Shown here: in pieces, positions 1 to 11,193 of the stretch
Position numbering within the stretch: the stretch's first letter is position 1
How the letters are laid out: each line of letters starts with the position of its first letter
Position numbers and translations under genes: made by a program
Assembly: GCA_020631735.1 (NCBI GenBank)
Contig: CM036160.1
Coordinates: 117,677,753-117,741,752, forward strand
From: Saccharum officinarum
Lineage: Eukaryota; Streptophyta; Magnoliopsida; Poales; Poaceae
Reading direction: 5' to 3'
Length of the DNA: 64,000 bases
The notes under the pieces: generated by a model
Databases searched by the model: none
Seen by the model: the letters and a program-made list of their open reading frames with translations, nothing else
What the model was told of the DNA's origin: nothing

Positions 1-158
1 TTAATGCTGCATTAATTAAATATATGAAGTTTGAAGGCTAGAAATGTGTTATATATGCAATCTGAAGAAGAGGTTCAACAGATGATATACATGATATATA
101 ATTATGAATCATGAGGCATAACCTATCTAATAATTAATGAAATGACTATAGAGAGCTC
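1..158. other. Host flank, no gene seen
   Basis: AT-rich sequence left of the copia element. I see no open frame, repeat or motif I can name. The last bases before the element (AGCTC, 154-158) are the left copy of the probable target duplication; the right copy at 5224-5228 reads GGCTC. Confidence 0.6.
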
Positions 159-266
159 TGTTGGAATGTAATGGGGCTCGTGGGCCTGCCTATCAAGGCT
201 CCCCACCTAGCCTATATGTAAGCACTGACTATGTCTGATCAATGTACTGAGTATTCCACTCTTTCA
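159..266 (+). repeat. 5' LTR of copia element
   Basis: 108 bp beginning TGTTGG and ending TTTCA. It matches 5116-5223 at 102 of 108 positions. It is very short for an LTR, and I see no convincing TATA box inside it. Confidence 0.92.
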
Positions 267-281
267 TGGTATCATGAGAGG
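267..281 (+). other. Primer binding site (copia)
   Basis: The sequence directly after the 5' LTR starts TGGTATCA. This is the first part of the complement to the 3' end of initiator methionine tRNA, the usual copia primer. The match decays after eight bases. Confidence 0.75.
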
Positions 282-607
282 TTACGATCCCCGTACCTCC
301 CGCTTCCGCACACCAAAACCCTAGCCGCCGCTGATCCCCACGATCGGTCGGTTCACGCCGTCGCTGGGCAACCTCCGCTCGTCGGCCTCCTACCTCCGCA
401 CGCGCGTGATCGCGCCGTGCCCCCCCACTCCGCAGCCGCCGCTGACCCTTCGCCGGCCCGCGATCCCACGTATGTGCGCAACCGCGCTGTACACCCCCAC
501 CGATCCGCAGCCGGCGCAGAACCATTCGCCCGCTCGCGATCCCAGCACGCGAGCGCGATAGTGTCGTGCAACCACATCGATCCGCCGCCGCTGCAGTCAC
601 CCGATCC

Positions 608-1486
608 ATGGCGGAGACCGACGACGAACGCCGGGCACGCAAACAGCGCGAGCGCGAGGCCGAGGAAACCCGACGCCGCCAGGCCAAGGCCGCCCGCACT
701 GCTGCCCTCGATGCCTACGAGGCCAAGCATGCCGACGTCCACGCCGCCGCCATCGCTGTCCTCAACATCAAGGTTCTTGTGTCGGTGATCCTCAACCGCG
801 CCTCCAACAACTACAATCGATGGCGCGCCCTCTTCCTCGTCATCTTGGGCAAATATGCCCTTACCGATCATGTCCTCACCGACATGGTCAACGACGATTG
901 GCCGGCCTGGGTGCAGATGGACTGCACTGTCCTCACTTGAATCTATGGCACGATCAACCCCGACCTCCAGTAGTCCACGATGTTGAAGGACCCCAACGTG
1001 CACATCGCATGGCTCCATCTCGAGGACGAATTCCTCGGCCAGCACGAATCACGCGCGTTGCGGCTGTCCGCCGAGTTCCGCACGGCAAAGCAAGGGGCGT
1101 CCTCGATCACGGACTTCTGCCGCCGCCTTGAGACGATGGCGTCCAGCCTTCGCGACTTCAGCGATCCGATCGGCGACCGCACCCTCATCCTCACGCTCCT
1201 TCGCGGCCTCAGCGGCAAATTCAGGCCCATGGTGACCAATATCAAGCTGTGGCAGCCGTTCCCCACCTTCGCCGAGGCGCGCACGCTGCTTCTTCTTGAG
1301 GAGATCGACCTCAACGACGTCGCCGCCGAGACCGATGCCACGCCTCCTCCGGCACCCACCGCCCTCATCACTGGCTCGTCGTCCTCCGGCTTGTCGTCCA
1401 CCGGCGTCCGTCCTCCTCCAGGCCGTGCTCCCTCGGGCGGCACCCCTGTCCACAACGGCCAAGGGGGCGGCTCTGGTGGCCACTAG
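608..1486 (+). pseudogene. gag: Copia gag (broken)
   Basis: Capsid region of the copia polyprotein. The start chosen is the ATG at 608 (peptide MAETDDERRARK), followed by a charged, arginine- and glutamate-rich stretch. The central part from 980 resembles the UBN2-type gag of plant copia elements, with the sequence FRTAKQGASSITDFCRRLE and an LRGLSGKF motif. Two in-frame stops interrupt the frame, TGA at 938-940 and TAG at 971-973, and a third TAG closes it at 1484-1486. After that, the glycine/arginine-rich tail that normally carries a CCHC knuckle continues with further TAG codons among CAG runs. I see no intact zinc knuckle. Not functional in this copy. Confidence 0.85.
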
Positions 1487-1841
1487 GGCAACCGATCTGG
1501 ACAGTGCCATGGTCGCGGTGGCAACAAGCAGCAGTAGCAGGGCAGCAACTCCAATGACAGTCGCCCACCGCCGATGCTCTACAACCCGTGGGTGGGCACG
1601 GTCCAATTCTAGCCGCACCCACCACCCTCCGGCAGTGCCCCAGGGGCACCCTACCGCCCACACCGGTCGCCTTTACGGCGCTGCCTCAGCCTTACCTGGC
1701 GCCGTACGGCTACGGCGTCCGTCCGGTTTTCGGCTACAGGCAGCCCGGTCTCTACGCCTCGCCTCCACAGTAGTAGCAGCCGGCGCAGCAGGGCTGGACT
1801 CCCATGCACGGGGGTCCTTCGACACATCGTCGCTCGCCAAC

Positions 1842-4800
1842 AACTTCAGCACCATGACGCTCACCCCTCCAGGACCAAGCGAATGGTACGCTGACTCCGG
1901 CGCCGGCTCCCACATGGTCAACAACGCTGGTATACTTTCATCTTTTCATCCTCCCTTGTCATCGAGTCCTTCATCTATCATTGTTGGTAACGAGGCTTCA
2001 CTTCCTGTTAGTTCCGTCGGATCACACTCTTTTTCTACTTCACGACGTCCTTTAGTTCTTTCTAATGTTTTAGTTTCGCCTAACATTATTAAGAATCTAA
2101 TTTCCATTCGTCATTTCACTACTGATAATAACTGTTCCATCGAGTTTGATCCTTTCGGCCTTTCTGTGAAGGACCTCCAGACACGGAGCGTGATCGCCAG
2201 GTGCAATAGCACAGGAGATCTATACCCGTTCTTTCCGCCGGCACCACCTAGAACCACCGCCCTCACTGCTGCCGCGTCCTCCACCCTTTGGCATTGCCGC
2301 CTTGGTCACGTCGTCATGAGGCTCTGTCCAAGCTCCTTAGTTCCAATGCTATTTCATGTAATAAGCGCCATGACACTCATGTTTGCCACACTTGTCAGCT
2401 CGGTCGCCATGTGCTCCTCCCTTTTAGCATGTCAAACTCTTGTGCACTTCGCCCATTTGATTTAATACATTGTGATCTTTGGACATCCCTGGTTGTTAGT
2501 GTGTCTGGCTATAAATATTATCTTGTCATTTTAGATGATTGCACTCACTACAGCTGGACGTTTCCTTTACGCCTCAAGTCTGACACTTTTAGCGTCCTCA
2601 CTCATTTTTTCTCGTATGTGCACACGCAGTTCGACTCCCCCATCAAGGCGGTTCAGTGCGACAATGGCCGCGAATTTGATCATTCCTCGGCCCGCATGTT
2701 CTTCCTCACCCACGGGGTTGTCCTTCGGATGTCCTGCCCATACACCTCTCGGCAAAATGGGCGGGCTGAGCGCACTCTTCGTACCATCAATAATATTGTG
2801 TGCTCCCTCCTGTTTCAGGCCAGTCTTCCTCTAGTTTATTGGGCGGATTCCTTATACACTACCACTTATCTCCTCAACCGCCACCCCATAAAAACCTTAG
2901 ACGGCCAAACACCCTACTTCGCATTATATGGCACGCAGCCCTCTTACACCCACCTTCGTGTTTTCGGCTGCGCCTGCTATCCTAACTTGTCATCCATAGC
3001 TCCACACAAATTATCCCCGCATTCCTCCTTGTGTATCTTCCTAGGGTATTCCTCCGATCATAAGGGCTATCGGTGTCTTGACCTTCACTCTAACCGGATC
3101 ATCGTCTCTCGTCGTGTTGTCTTTGATGAGACGGTGTTTCCCTTTGCCGATATGTCCACTTTGCCCTAGGATCCCACCACACTCGATTTTTTGGATAACG
3201 CTGATGATTCCTCTTCACTCAGTGGATCAAGAGTTGTGCATGCAGGCACCCGTCTTCCCAGCGGCATGGATGCTGCCCCGGGGAGCCCAGGTAGCGGCGG
3301 CCGCGCGCCTGCACCCAGCCCACCGCCGGTTGGTGCATCGGCCCCCACCCAGGCGCCTGCACGGGTGCTCCCAGCGCCGCCTCCTTAGGAGGGCACACCG
3401 GTGTTGCTGCCCCTGTGGACGCCCCGTCCCAGGTCGCTGCCAGCGGCGCCGGTCGCCCCATCGGCTGCACCATCGCCACAGTGCCCCAGGCGATCATCCC
3501 TATCACCAATGCGCACAACATGCGCACACGTGGCAAGGATGGTGTTCGCCATCTCGTCGACCGCCTGAACTTGCACACGGCGGCCCTCTCTCTGGTGCCC
3601 ACCTATGTCCGCACCGCCCTGTCGAACCCTGCGTGGTGCCTTGCAATGCAGGCGGAATTTGATGCCCTACAAGCAAATGACACCTAGACCCTGGTGCCTC
3701 GACCACGCGGTGTCAACCTTGTTACAGGCAAATGGGTGTTTCGCCACAAATTCAAGCCAGATGGCTCTCTTGACCACTACAAGGCTCGGTGGGTCTTGCA
3801 AGGTTTCACACAGCATCCGGGAATCAACTATGTTGAAACCTTCAGTCCTGTAGTCAAGCCAGCAACCATTCGGGCAGTTCTTACTTTGGCACTCTCTCGC
3901 TCATGGTCAATTCACCAGCTTGATGTGAAGAATGCATTTATCTGTGGCACCTTGACCGAGACAGTCTATTGTGCTTAGTCGACTGGTTTTGTTGACTCCT
4001 CCAGACCTGATTATATTTGCCGCCTGAACAAGTCTCTATATGGATTAAAGCAAGCTCCTCGCGCCTGTCACAGTCGGTTTGCTTCTCATATCACCTCCCT
4101 TGGTTTTACAGAGGCGAAGTTTGATACCTCACTGTTCATTTATTGTCACGGTTCTGAGATGACTTTCTTGCTCCTATATGTGGATGACATTGTTCTGACG
4201 GCCTCCTCCATGAGTTTTCTTCAGTGGATTATCACAGCTCTCCGCCAGGAATTCTCTATGACGGACATGGGATCTCTTCATCATTTCCTCGGAGTTAGTG
4301 TTCAGCGCCATCGTGACAGTTTGTTTCTCTCCCAGCGTCAGTATATGTATTCTGGAACGTGCTGGTATGCTCAACTGCAAGCCCTGCAGCACCCCTGTGG
4401 ATACTCACGCCAAGCTCTCTGCTGATGGTGTCACAGTCGTCGACCCCACACACTATCGCGGTATCGCTGGTGCCCTTCAGTATCTCACCTTCACCCGTCT
4501 AGATATTGCGTATGCTGTTCAGCAGGTCTGTCTATATATGCATGACCCTCGAGAGCCTCATCTCGGTGCTATGAAGCGCATTCTCCGCTACCTTCAGGGT
4601 ATTCTAGACCTCGGCCTCCACCTCTACCGGACCACACTAGCTGATTTTATTGTCTACACAAATGCTGATTGGGCGGGATGTCCCGACACGCTCAAGTCTA
4701 CCTCTGGATATGCAGTGTTCCTCGAGGACAATCTCATCTCTTGGTCATCCAAGCGTCAGCCTACAGTGTCCTGGTCCAGTGCTGAGACAGAATATCGGAC

Positions 4801-5128
4801 CGTGGCGAACGGTGTTGCTAAAGCCTGCTGGTTACGACAACTTCTGCAAGAGCTCCACCATCCTCTTTGCCGCGCCACTGTGGTCTACTGCGACAACGTC
4901 AGTGCTGTCTACCTCTCCACCAACCCGGTTCAACATCAGCGAACTAAGCATGTCGAGATCGATCTACACTTCGTCAGAGAACGGGTCGCCCTCGGTGAAG
5001 TCCGCGTCCTGCACAGCTTGCCGACGTCTTCACCAAAGGCTCGCCGACGTCCATCTTCACCGAGTTTAGGTCCAGTCTTAATGTTCGTGGTGCTCCCAGT
5101 TCCGACTACAGGGGAGTTTGGAATGTAA
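1842..5128 (+). pseudogene. pol: Copia pol: protease, integrase, RT, RNase H (broken)
   Basis: Enzymatic half of the copia polyprotein, spread over at least three frames. The protease site DSGAGSH lies near 1893. The pre-integrase zinc region (WHCRLGH, then CHTC) follows from 2288, with a 1-nt loss near 2315. The integrase core keeps all three acidic positions (HCDLW, QCDNG, GRAER). TAG replaces a codon at 3166-3168 and near 3387, and TAG stands for the usual Trp in the AND-stop-TLVPR motif near 3686. Reverse transcriptase runs from 3694 with YVDD near 4180 and a TAG at 3976-3978. A small deletion near 4370 shifts the frame before RNase H (ADWAGCPD, SSAETEY, CDNVSA). The C-terminus is frameshifted near 5020. 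All catalytic motifs are readable but no continuous product is possible. Confidence 0.9.
5106..5115 (+). other. Polypurine tract (copia)
   Basis: Short purine-rich run ending in GGGGA directly before the 3' LTR. It is the expected plus-strand priming site. Confidence 0.6.
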
Positions 5129-5223
5129 TCGGGCTCGTGGGCCTGCCTGTCAAGGCTCCCCACCTAGCCTATATGTAAGCACTGACTATGCCTGATCAAT
5201 GTATTGAGTATTCCACTCTTTCA
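5116..5223 (+). repeat. 3' LTR of copia element
   Basis: 108-bp partner of 159-266. The first two bases are GT instead of TG; four further substitutions are seen. It ends TTTCA, and host sequence starts at 5224. Confidence 0.92.
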
Positions 5224-6010
5224 GGCTCAACCAAATTTTAGTTTTACGGTACACTACGTTAACTAATTGGATATTACTTATGGCCACTTCTAGCTTTTGC
5301 ACCACCCAAATAAATCTGTTTCAACTAATTGGTTGATCAAACATTAGCTCATTTTTGTGGTGGCTAGTTCATCAATCTAGCATAGGGTTGTCTTCAAATC
5401 AAAGTGCTTTCATAAATCCCACAAAAATATTTGATTTTATAAATAGATAGTCTAAAATTGGTACCGTATCTAGCATAGGGTTGTCTTCAAATCAAAGTGC
5501 TTTCACAATCTCAATTTTTTTGAACAAATATATATTCTAGAAGAAAAAATGATCAAACCCATATCTTAAACACTGAAAATCTTAACTACGCGTCAAGTAT
5601 GCCTATTTAAAAATCTACCAATAATAAAAAAACAGTTGTTAAATGTATGTATGCAAATACCATAGAAGTTATCACCCCTTCATCTAGCTCACGACACCTT
5701 GCATACCCAAAATAGAACTCCCCTAGTAGCTCGGAACTTGGTTAACGGTGCTACCTCTAGCAGCTTGACTTCTAGGTACGACACTACATGTGCCTTTTCA
5801 TTATTAGGGTGATGAAGAACAAGCTAAGGTACACACATGGAAATGTAAAATCAGGTTGTCAACATCGTTTATTCAACTCGACGTTTACTGATAACGCTTT
5901 CATAATGCTAGAGTGGCGGCACGGGTCAGGGCAAGGTTGATTTCTTTTTGACAAATGCGGACTTTGTGCCTAATCATCCAAGACACTCGTCCAAGCTGTT
6001 TCGTCCTGTG
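5224..6010. other. Host DNA between copia and Athila elements
   Basis: AT-rich non-coding DNA. A 38-bp direct repeat (starting ATCTAGCATAGGG) occurs at 5375-5412 and 5468-5505, 93 bp apart. The last five bases, CTGTG at 6006-6010, are one copy of the Athila target duplication. No gene seen. Confidence 0.7.
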
Positions 6011-7244
6011 TGTTGATATTTGGTAACGCAATTAGGAAATGATCCGCAAGCGCACGGATATCGATGAGCACTTCACCCGGGATGTTATCCAGAGTATCGT
6101 ATTTATTTTTTTACCACTAGGAGAAAGCGTGCATCTGACTAACCAAATCTATTACTACTAACCTTTAGGCTACAACCACTGTGATTTGATGTGAGCGATG
6201 TATAGAGAAGACTGCAACTGCACTCTCGTTCTAACCTTGGTAAGGATGATCTACTACTCTATTGGGGAGGCTCACGGAATCTAGACACCTCAAAGGATGT
6301 TCGACCCGCACCTATAAACCCTATCGATCCTGCTAACGGGATATGGAATACAAAGGTAGCTACGGAAATGTCACGTTCCTCGCTACTACCACGGTCCGGC
6401 TAGACAGGGGATATCTATGAGTATCCTAGCCCAAACACCTCGTTTACGCTAGAGATGATTACTCTAAACTCTACGCGAAGAGATTAAAGTAAACTCATAA
6501 ACCAAAGAACAATAAAACAAAGAACTTACTAGAATTTAGAAGTCGAAATACTGAAGAATCCTAGGAGCAAGCCTCGGGTTAGGAGAACTTGATCCTGCAG
6601 GTACAACCTCGAAGTAGTCACCGACAGGCCAGGCTTCCTTCGATCTATACCTCCACTTTATCTCTCTCAATCTAGAAGAACTAAGTCTAATCTCACATTG
6701 GATGCTAAGCCCTAATGAGGTGGGAACCCTAAGGGAACCTCTCTCTCTGAATCCTCTCTGGAAAATATGAAAATAATGGACTTGGATTCTCCTCTCCAGG
6801 GGCCAGGGGTCCTGCTTATATAGTCCCTTCAAGTGAACCTGGGCCGTCGGATCAAACCGACATTAATCGCACGGTTTTCCTTGATCCTTTAGGTCGGTGG
6901 GGCATAATCCGCGAGACTCGTCCTGATTGGTTGCAGACCTAGGGCGGGCGCCCCAGGGTCCAGGGCGGGCGCCCTGGTCCCAGGCCCGTTCGGCCTCCCG
7001 TTCGATCCCGTGGCTTCTAGAGTCTTCTAGATGATAGAAAATCGGTGAACACGTTAATATCTCTATGTAATTCCGACGTGTGGGCCTTTCCTTTGTATTT
7101 CCTGATAACCCCCTGCAGAAACAGATAAACAACAAAACTCGTGGAATTCTGTCAGATCAAACCCTAATTCTAGGTGTTGCTTGCATATATGTCCTTTTCC
7201 TTATTTATTGGATAATTAAAATTGATACTTAAGAACCGTCAACA
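6011..7244 (-). repeat. 3' LTR of Athila-like element
   Basis: 1,234 bp. It carries an extra 21-bp unit in the GGGCGGGCGCCC region (near 6935-6975) that the other LTR lacks. A TATA-like TATATAAG on the minus strand lies at about 6815-6823. Confidence 0.95.
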
Positions 7245-8547
7245 AACACCCCCATACTTAGGCTTTTACTCGTCCTCGAGAAAAGGATGGTTCAGAAAAA
7301 TAACTGGGGTTGAAACATTGTAAAGCATTCTTTTTATACCTGCAGGGTGTTGTGAATGTCCACTGTGCACTGTAGTCAGGGAAATATATGGTTGAAGTAG
7401 AGATCCTTTCTTCTCATCCTGTCACTTGGAGTTTTTTATATATTTTTGAATAGAAAACTTAGCATACCTTTATCCTCATAGGGGCTCTCAGATCACTCAT
7501 TTATCTTTTGTATATCTCACTGAGGCTGTTTTAATTTGTAGAAATTCTCAAGCATACTTACTTTGCATATATTGCCTGGGTCAAAACGGGATCCGAGGAG
7601 AGGAATGCCATACTCTTAGATCAAAGACTTTGAAAATTAAAACTTGTCAACTCTTACTGGCATATTGCTTATTAGAGGGACCATGGGCTATCATTTTTTT
7701 ACCATATATATTTTTATCATCTCATTTTTTTTTCAGGTGGATACTGAGGTACCCCTAATTCTACTTCCGGACACTTGTCCATTTTTCTGCGAGGTTGTCG
7801 AGCACTTGCTCCTTTTTATTTCCTCGAAATATATTTTTGCATAGCCCATGCCTCTAATGCAATAATACTTCGGAAGAGTGAATCTTTCTGAATAAAAATG
7901 TCTTGATCTTGGGAGCATGATAAATCTCTCAACAAAGGTCTAACTCGTTTTGCACAAACTCAATACAAAGCAAATTAATATTTTTAGGTTTATCAGGCAT
8001 ATAAAATATTGAGGATGGTAGCTATATTTTTGAAGTTTTTGAAAAGAAAATCTCCAAGCGACAAAGATTTCAAGAATAAGATACTCATATTCTACCATCT
8101 CACATTCCACAATGACTTGAGTAACACATGGTTTTTAAAATGATTTTCAATAAATGCAGGTTTTCAGAAATATCACAGAGTGAGATTGATCATGATTAAA
8201 AATATTTTTGTCTTTTTAAATTATCATGTTAGGAACAATATTCTACACAGCCCAATATGTATTTGTATATATGTAAATAAAGCATGCAGAGTATGTACCT
8301 GAATCGTGGAGTGGTGCAATCGAAGTGCATTTACCATGTCGGGGGGATTCCCCCATACTTGTTTCCTGCTTTCTTGCATAAAAATAAAGTAGAGATACAC
8401 GAGGCATAATAATAATAATAATCTTTATTTGTCTTGAGGCATTTATTACACTGACTAATGAAGCGAACTAATCTAAACTGAATTGAATCTAATTGAATCT
8501 AATGATGAAGACTAAGACACACTGCCTCAAGGTCTAATCTAGATAGC
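7245..8547 (-). other. Athila 3' untranslated region and polypurine tract
   Basis: Non-coding internal DNA between the last Athila ORF and the 3' LTR. The run TATGGGGGTGTT (minus strand, 7245-7260), directly before the LTR, is the polypurine tract. The rest is AT-rich with no gene seen. Confidence 0.7.
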
Positions 8548-9171
8548 TCAGTGTTGCTCTAAATCCCTGATCCTAGCAAGGGCATCAGAAAGGTCACGTT
8601 TAAGCGCGAGCACAATAGTGTTCAGGTTGGAGACCTGCCTACTAAGGGAGCTAACTGTGGACTGAAGTTCCATAATATGTCTATTTGCTGTCCTGATGTC
8701 CTCATCCACATCTGCTATGGTCCTGCGGCGCTTCGGTGGTGTCTCAAACGAATTGAGAGCGTGCTTAGGAGCTTCCTTTGGTGGGATGAAGCGAACTTTT
8801 GCTGTCCTAACTCCTTCGAAGTGGGGCCTCTCCTTCTCCATAGTGTAGTGGACGCTGCTGATCTCGTCACTCCGGTTGGTCTTGACGCCTACAACCCGCT
8901 CAGTGGGTTTAGGTGGCAGGATTTTCGTGCCGGCTGGTACCTTGACGATGGCTTCTTACTTGGACGACGGTCCCTTGAGAAGAAGGGGCTGCGGTGGTGC
9001 AGTAAGAACTGGTTGGGCGTAGTAGGATGAGATTGAGCTGCGCTGGTTTGATGGTGGGGCTGCTAGCTGTCGCTCTGTGTTGGCCAGGACGTAGGCGTCG
9101 GGGTCATCCTTGGGCTTGCGGTTGAGGTCGTAAGGGACGATCTCCCAGTTGCGGTGGGTCTTGTCGGCCAT
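8548..9171 (-). pseudogene. Athila third ORF (env position), one stop
   Basis: One frame from the ATG at 9171 (MADKTHRNWEIVPYDLN) to the stop at 8548, about 207 codons with a single internal TAA at residue 72. Without that stop it would be one protein: a polar N-terminus, a proline-rich middle, and a C-terminal heptad-like stretch (IMELQSTVSSLSRQVSNLN, then LARIRDLEQH) that looks like a coiled coil. It sits where Athila elements carry their extra ORF, downstream of pol and in sense. I see no signal peptide or membrane segment, so nothing supports an envelope protein here. The TAA is one C-to-T step from CAA. A TATA box lies about 90 bp upstream. Function unknown. Confidence 0.7.
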
Positions 9172-9254
9172 TGGAGAAGCAAGGAACTAGACAAGCTCTA
9201 ATTGAGGAGGAGAGAAGGATTGAATGAATTGGTGTTGAAAACTGACGTCAGGGG

Positions 9255-9270
9255 TCTGTTTATATAGGGG
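9255..9270 (-). promoter_or_regulatory. Internal TATA box before Athila third ORF
   Basis: On the minus strand the sequence CCCTATATAAACAG lies about 90 bp upstream of the ATG at 9171, with a pyrimidine-rich leader between them. It looks like a core promoter separate from the LTR. Confidence 0.5.
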
Positions 9271-9550
9271 TCAAAAAGTGCCTCTAGGGTTTCCATAGAT
9301 CCATCCCGCTGCCGGGCGTGCGTAACAACCCATTCGCGGAATTTTCTGGATAACCATAGATGAGGAAAGCACGTCGGAAGAGGCCGGGGCCGAGGGGACA
9401 CCAGGGCAGGGTGCCCGCCCTCATCCTCAGGGCGCCCTCCCTGGGCCTGCCTCCTCTGCGGGCCCGCTTGCTCGAGCGTGTTTCTAGAAGTATTTTTATC
9501 CCGAAAAATATATACGTGGCCCAAAAACGTCAGATTAAAAAGGTCGGGCT

Positions 9551-11188
9551 TTAATTCTCCATCGGAAGGTAAAAATGGATCACGTCTATTTCTTCTAATT
9601 CTTTATTGGGTTCTAAAAATAATTTAAGACGTTGACCATTTACCTTGAATAACGTACCTTCGTTGTTTTGAAGTGTAATAGCTCCGTGGGATGATGAATT
9701 GACTACCTTGTATGGTCCTTCCTATTTACTCCAGAGTTTTCCATGCCCAAAAAGCTTCACCCTGGAATTAAAAAGTAATACCTTATCTCCGGGTGAGAAC
9801 TCCTTCTTGATCCTCTTGTCATGCCATCTTTTGACTCTTTCTTTGTAGATCTTCGAATTGTGATATGCTTTCTCTCGCCATTCTTCCAATTCTGATAGTT
9901 GCATTCTTCTATGATCTCCAGCAACATCTAGGTCCATATTCCATCTTCTTATGGCCCAGTGTGCTTTGAACTCTAGTTCAACAGGCAAGTGGCAAGTCTT
10001 CCCGTACACCAATTGGTATGGGGTCATTCCAATTGGGGTCTTGTATGCTGTCCGGTATGCCCAGAGTGCATCGGGTAACTTTTCCTTCCATGCTGTTCCC
10101 ATCTCATTTACTGTTTTCTGAAGAATGTTCTTGATTTGCTTGTTGGAAGTCTCTGCTTGGCCACTTGTCTGAGGATGATATGGGGTAGCAACGTTGTGAC
10201 GGATTCCATGTTTTGCTAGATAATGCTCAAAGCGTTTGTCGATGAAGTGTGATCCCCCATCACTTATCACCACCCTAGGGACTCCAAATCTTGGAAATAT
10301 AATCTCTTCAAACATCCTCTTTGAATTAATATTGTCGGCACGCTTGCAAGGTAGTGCTTCTACCCACTTGGAGACGTAGTCAACTGCCACCAAGATGAAT
10401 TCACACTTCTTTGATGGAGGAAATGGACCCATGTAATCTATTCCCCAAACATCAAAGAGCTCAATCTGAAGGTTGTTGGTGAGTGGCATAGCATCTCTTG
10501 TATTTATGTTTCCGTGCCTTTGACATGGCCCACATCTTCTGATATATTGCCTTGTGTCTTCATACATTGTAGGCCAATAGAATCCACATTGCCAGATCTT
10601 TGAATGTGTACAGAATGCTCCATAATGACCTCCGTATGGTGATGAATGGCATCTGTCGATGATCTTCCACCCTTCCTCAGTGGTCACACACCTTCTGAGT
10701 AAGCCATCAGCGCATACTCGGAAGAGGTATGGCTCATCCCATATATGTGAACGACTTTCTTGAATAAGCTTCTTCTTGTTCGCTCCTGGTGGTACATACC
10801 CTGAAACCATAAAATTAACAATATCTGCATACCAGGGGTCAGACCTGTTGATTCCATAGAGCATGTCGTCCCGGAGTGAATCATTAATGGGTGTTTCCTG
10901 TGGATCCTTAAAGTGCATTCTAGACAAGTGATCAGCAACAGAATTTTCTACTCCCTTTTTATCTTTTATTTCTAAGTCAAATTCTTGGAGTAACAAGATC
11001 CATCTAATTAGGCGAGGTTTAGCATCTTTTTTAGTGAGCAAATATTTTAGTGCAGCATGATCAGTATAAACAATTATTTTAGCTCCTACTAAGTAAGATC
11101 TAAATTTATCAATGGCAAAGACAACAGCCAGAAGCTCTTTTTCAGTGGTTGCATAATTAAGTTGAGCACCTGTCAAAGTTTTACTGGC
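9551..11188 (-). pseudogene. pol: Athila pol, RNase H end and integrase
   Basis: C-terminal part of Athila pol; it continues from the block at 13055-13424 once the solo LTR is removed. It opens with the RNase H sequence [20 protein letters not shown] and [10 protein letters not shown]. The integrase zinc region follows ([12 protein letters not shown] and CGPCQRH), then the catalytic core with [16 protein letters not shown] and SGQAETSN giving the three acidic residues. The frame is open to a TAG at 9722-9724, which stands where a Trp is usual in KLWSK-W-EGP, then continues open to TAA at 9551-9553 through a GPY-type module. Apart from that one stop this part looks functional. Confidence 0.88.
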
Positions 11189-11193
11189 GTAAG

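Larger units (their letters stand above)
159..5223 (+). mobile_element. Ty1/copia LTR retrotransposon, decayed
   Basis: A 5,065-bp element bounded by two 108-bp direct repeats, with a primer binding site after the left LTR and a polypurine tract before the right one. Domain order is gag, protease, integrase, reverse transcriptase, RNase H, the Ty1/copia order. The duplicated target is AGCTC/GGCTC (four of five bases match). The LTRs differ at 6 of 108 positions, including the first two bases of the right LTR (TG is now GT), so this copy is old and could not be integrated again. Every coding domain is present, but frameshifts and stops break the polyprotein in several places. I do not assign a named family. 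Confidence 0.93.

Noticed and set aside
353..1663. Long minus-strand open frames opposite copia gag
   Set aside because: They are composition-driven shadows in GC-rich DNA, with no recognisable domain, and the plus strand carries the gag match.
8548..9171. Envelope protein in the Athila element
   Set aside because: The ORF is at the env position but shows no signal peptide, membrane segment or cleavage site.
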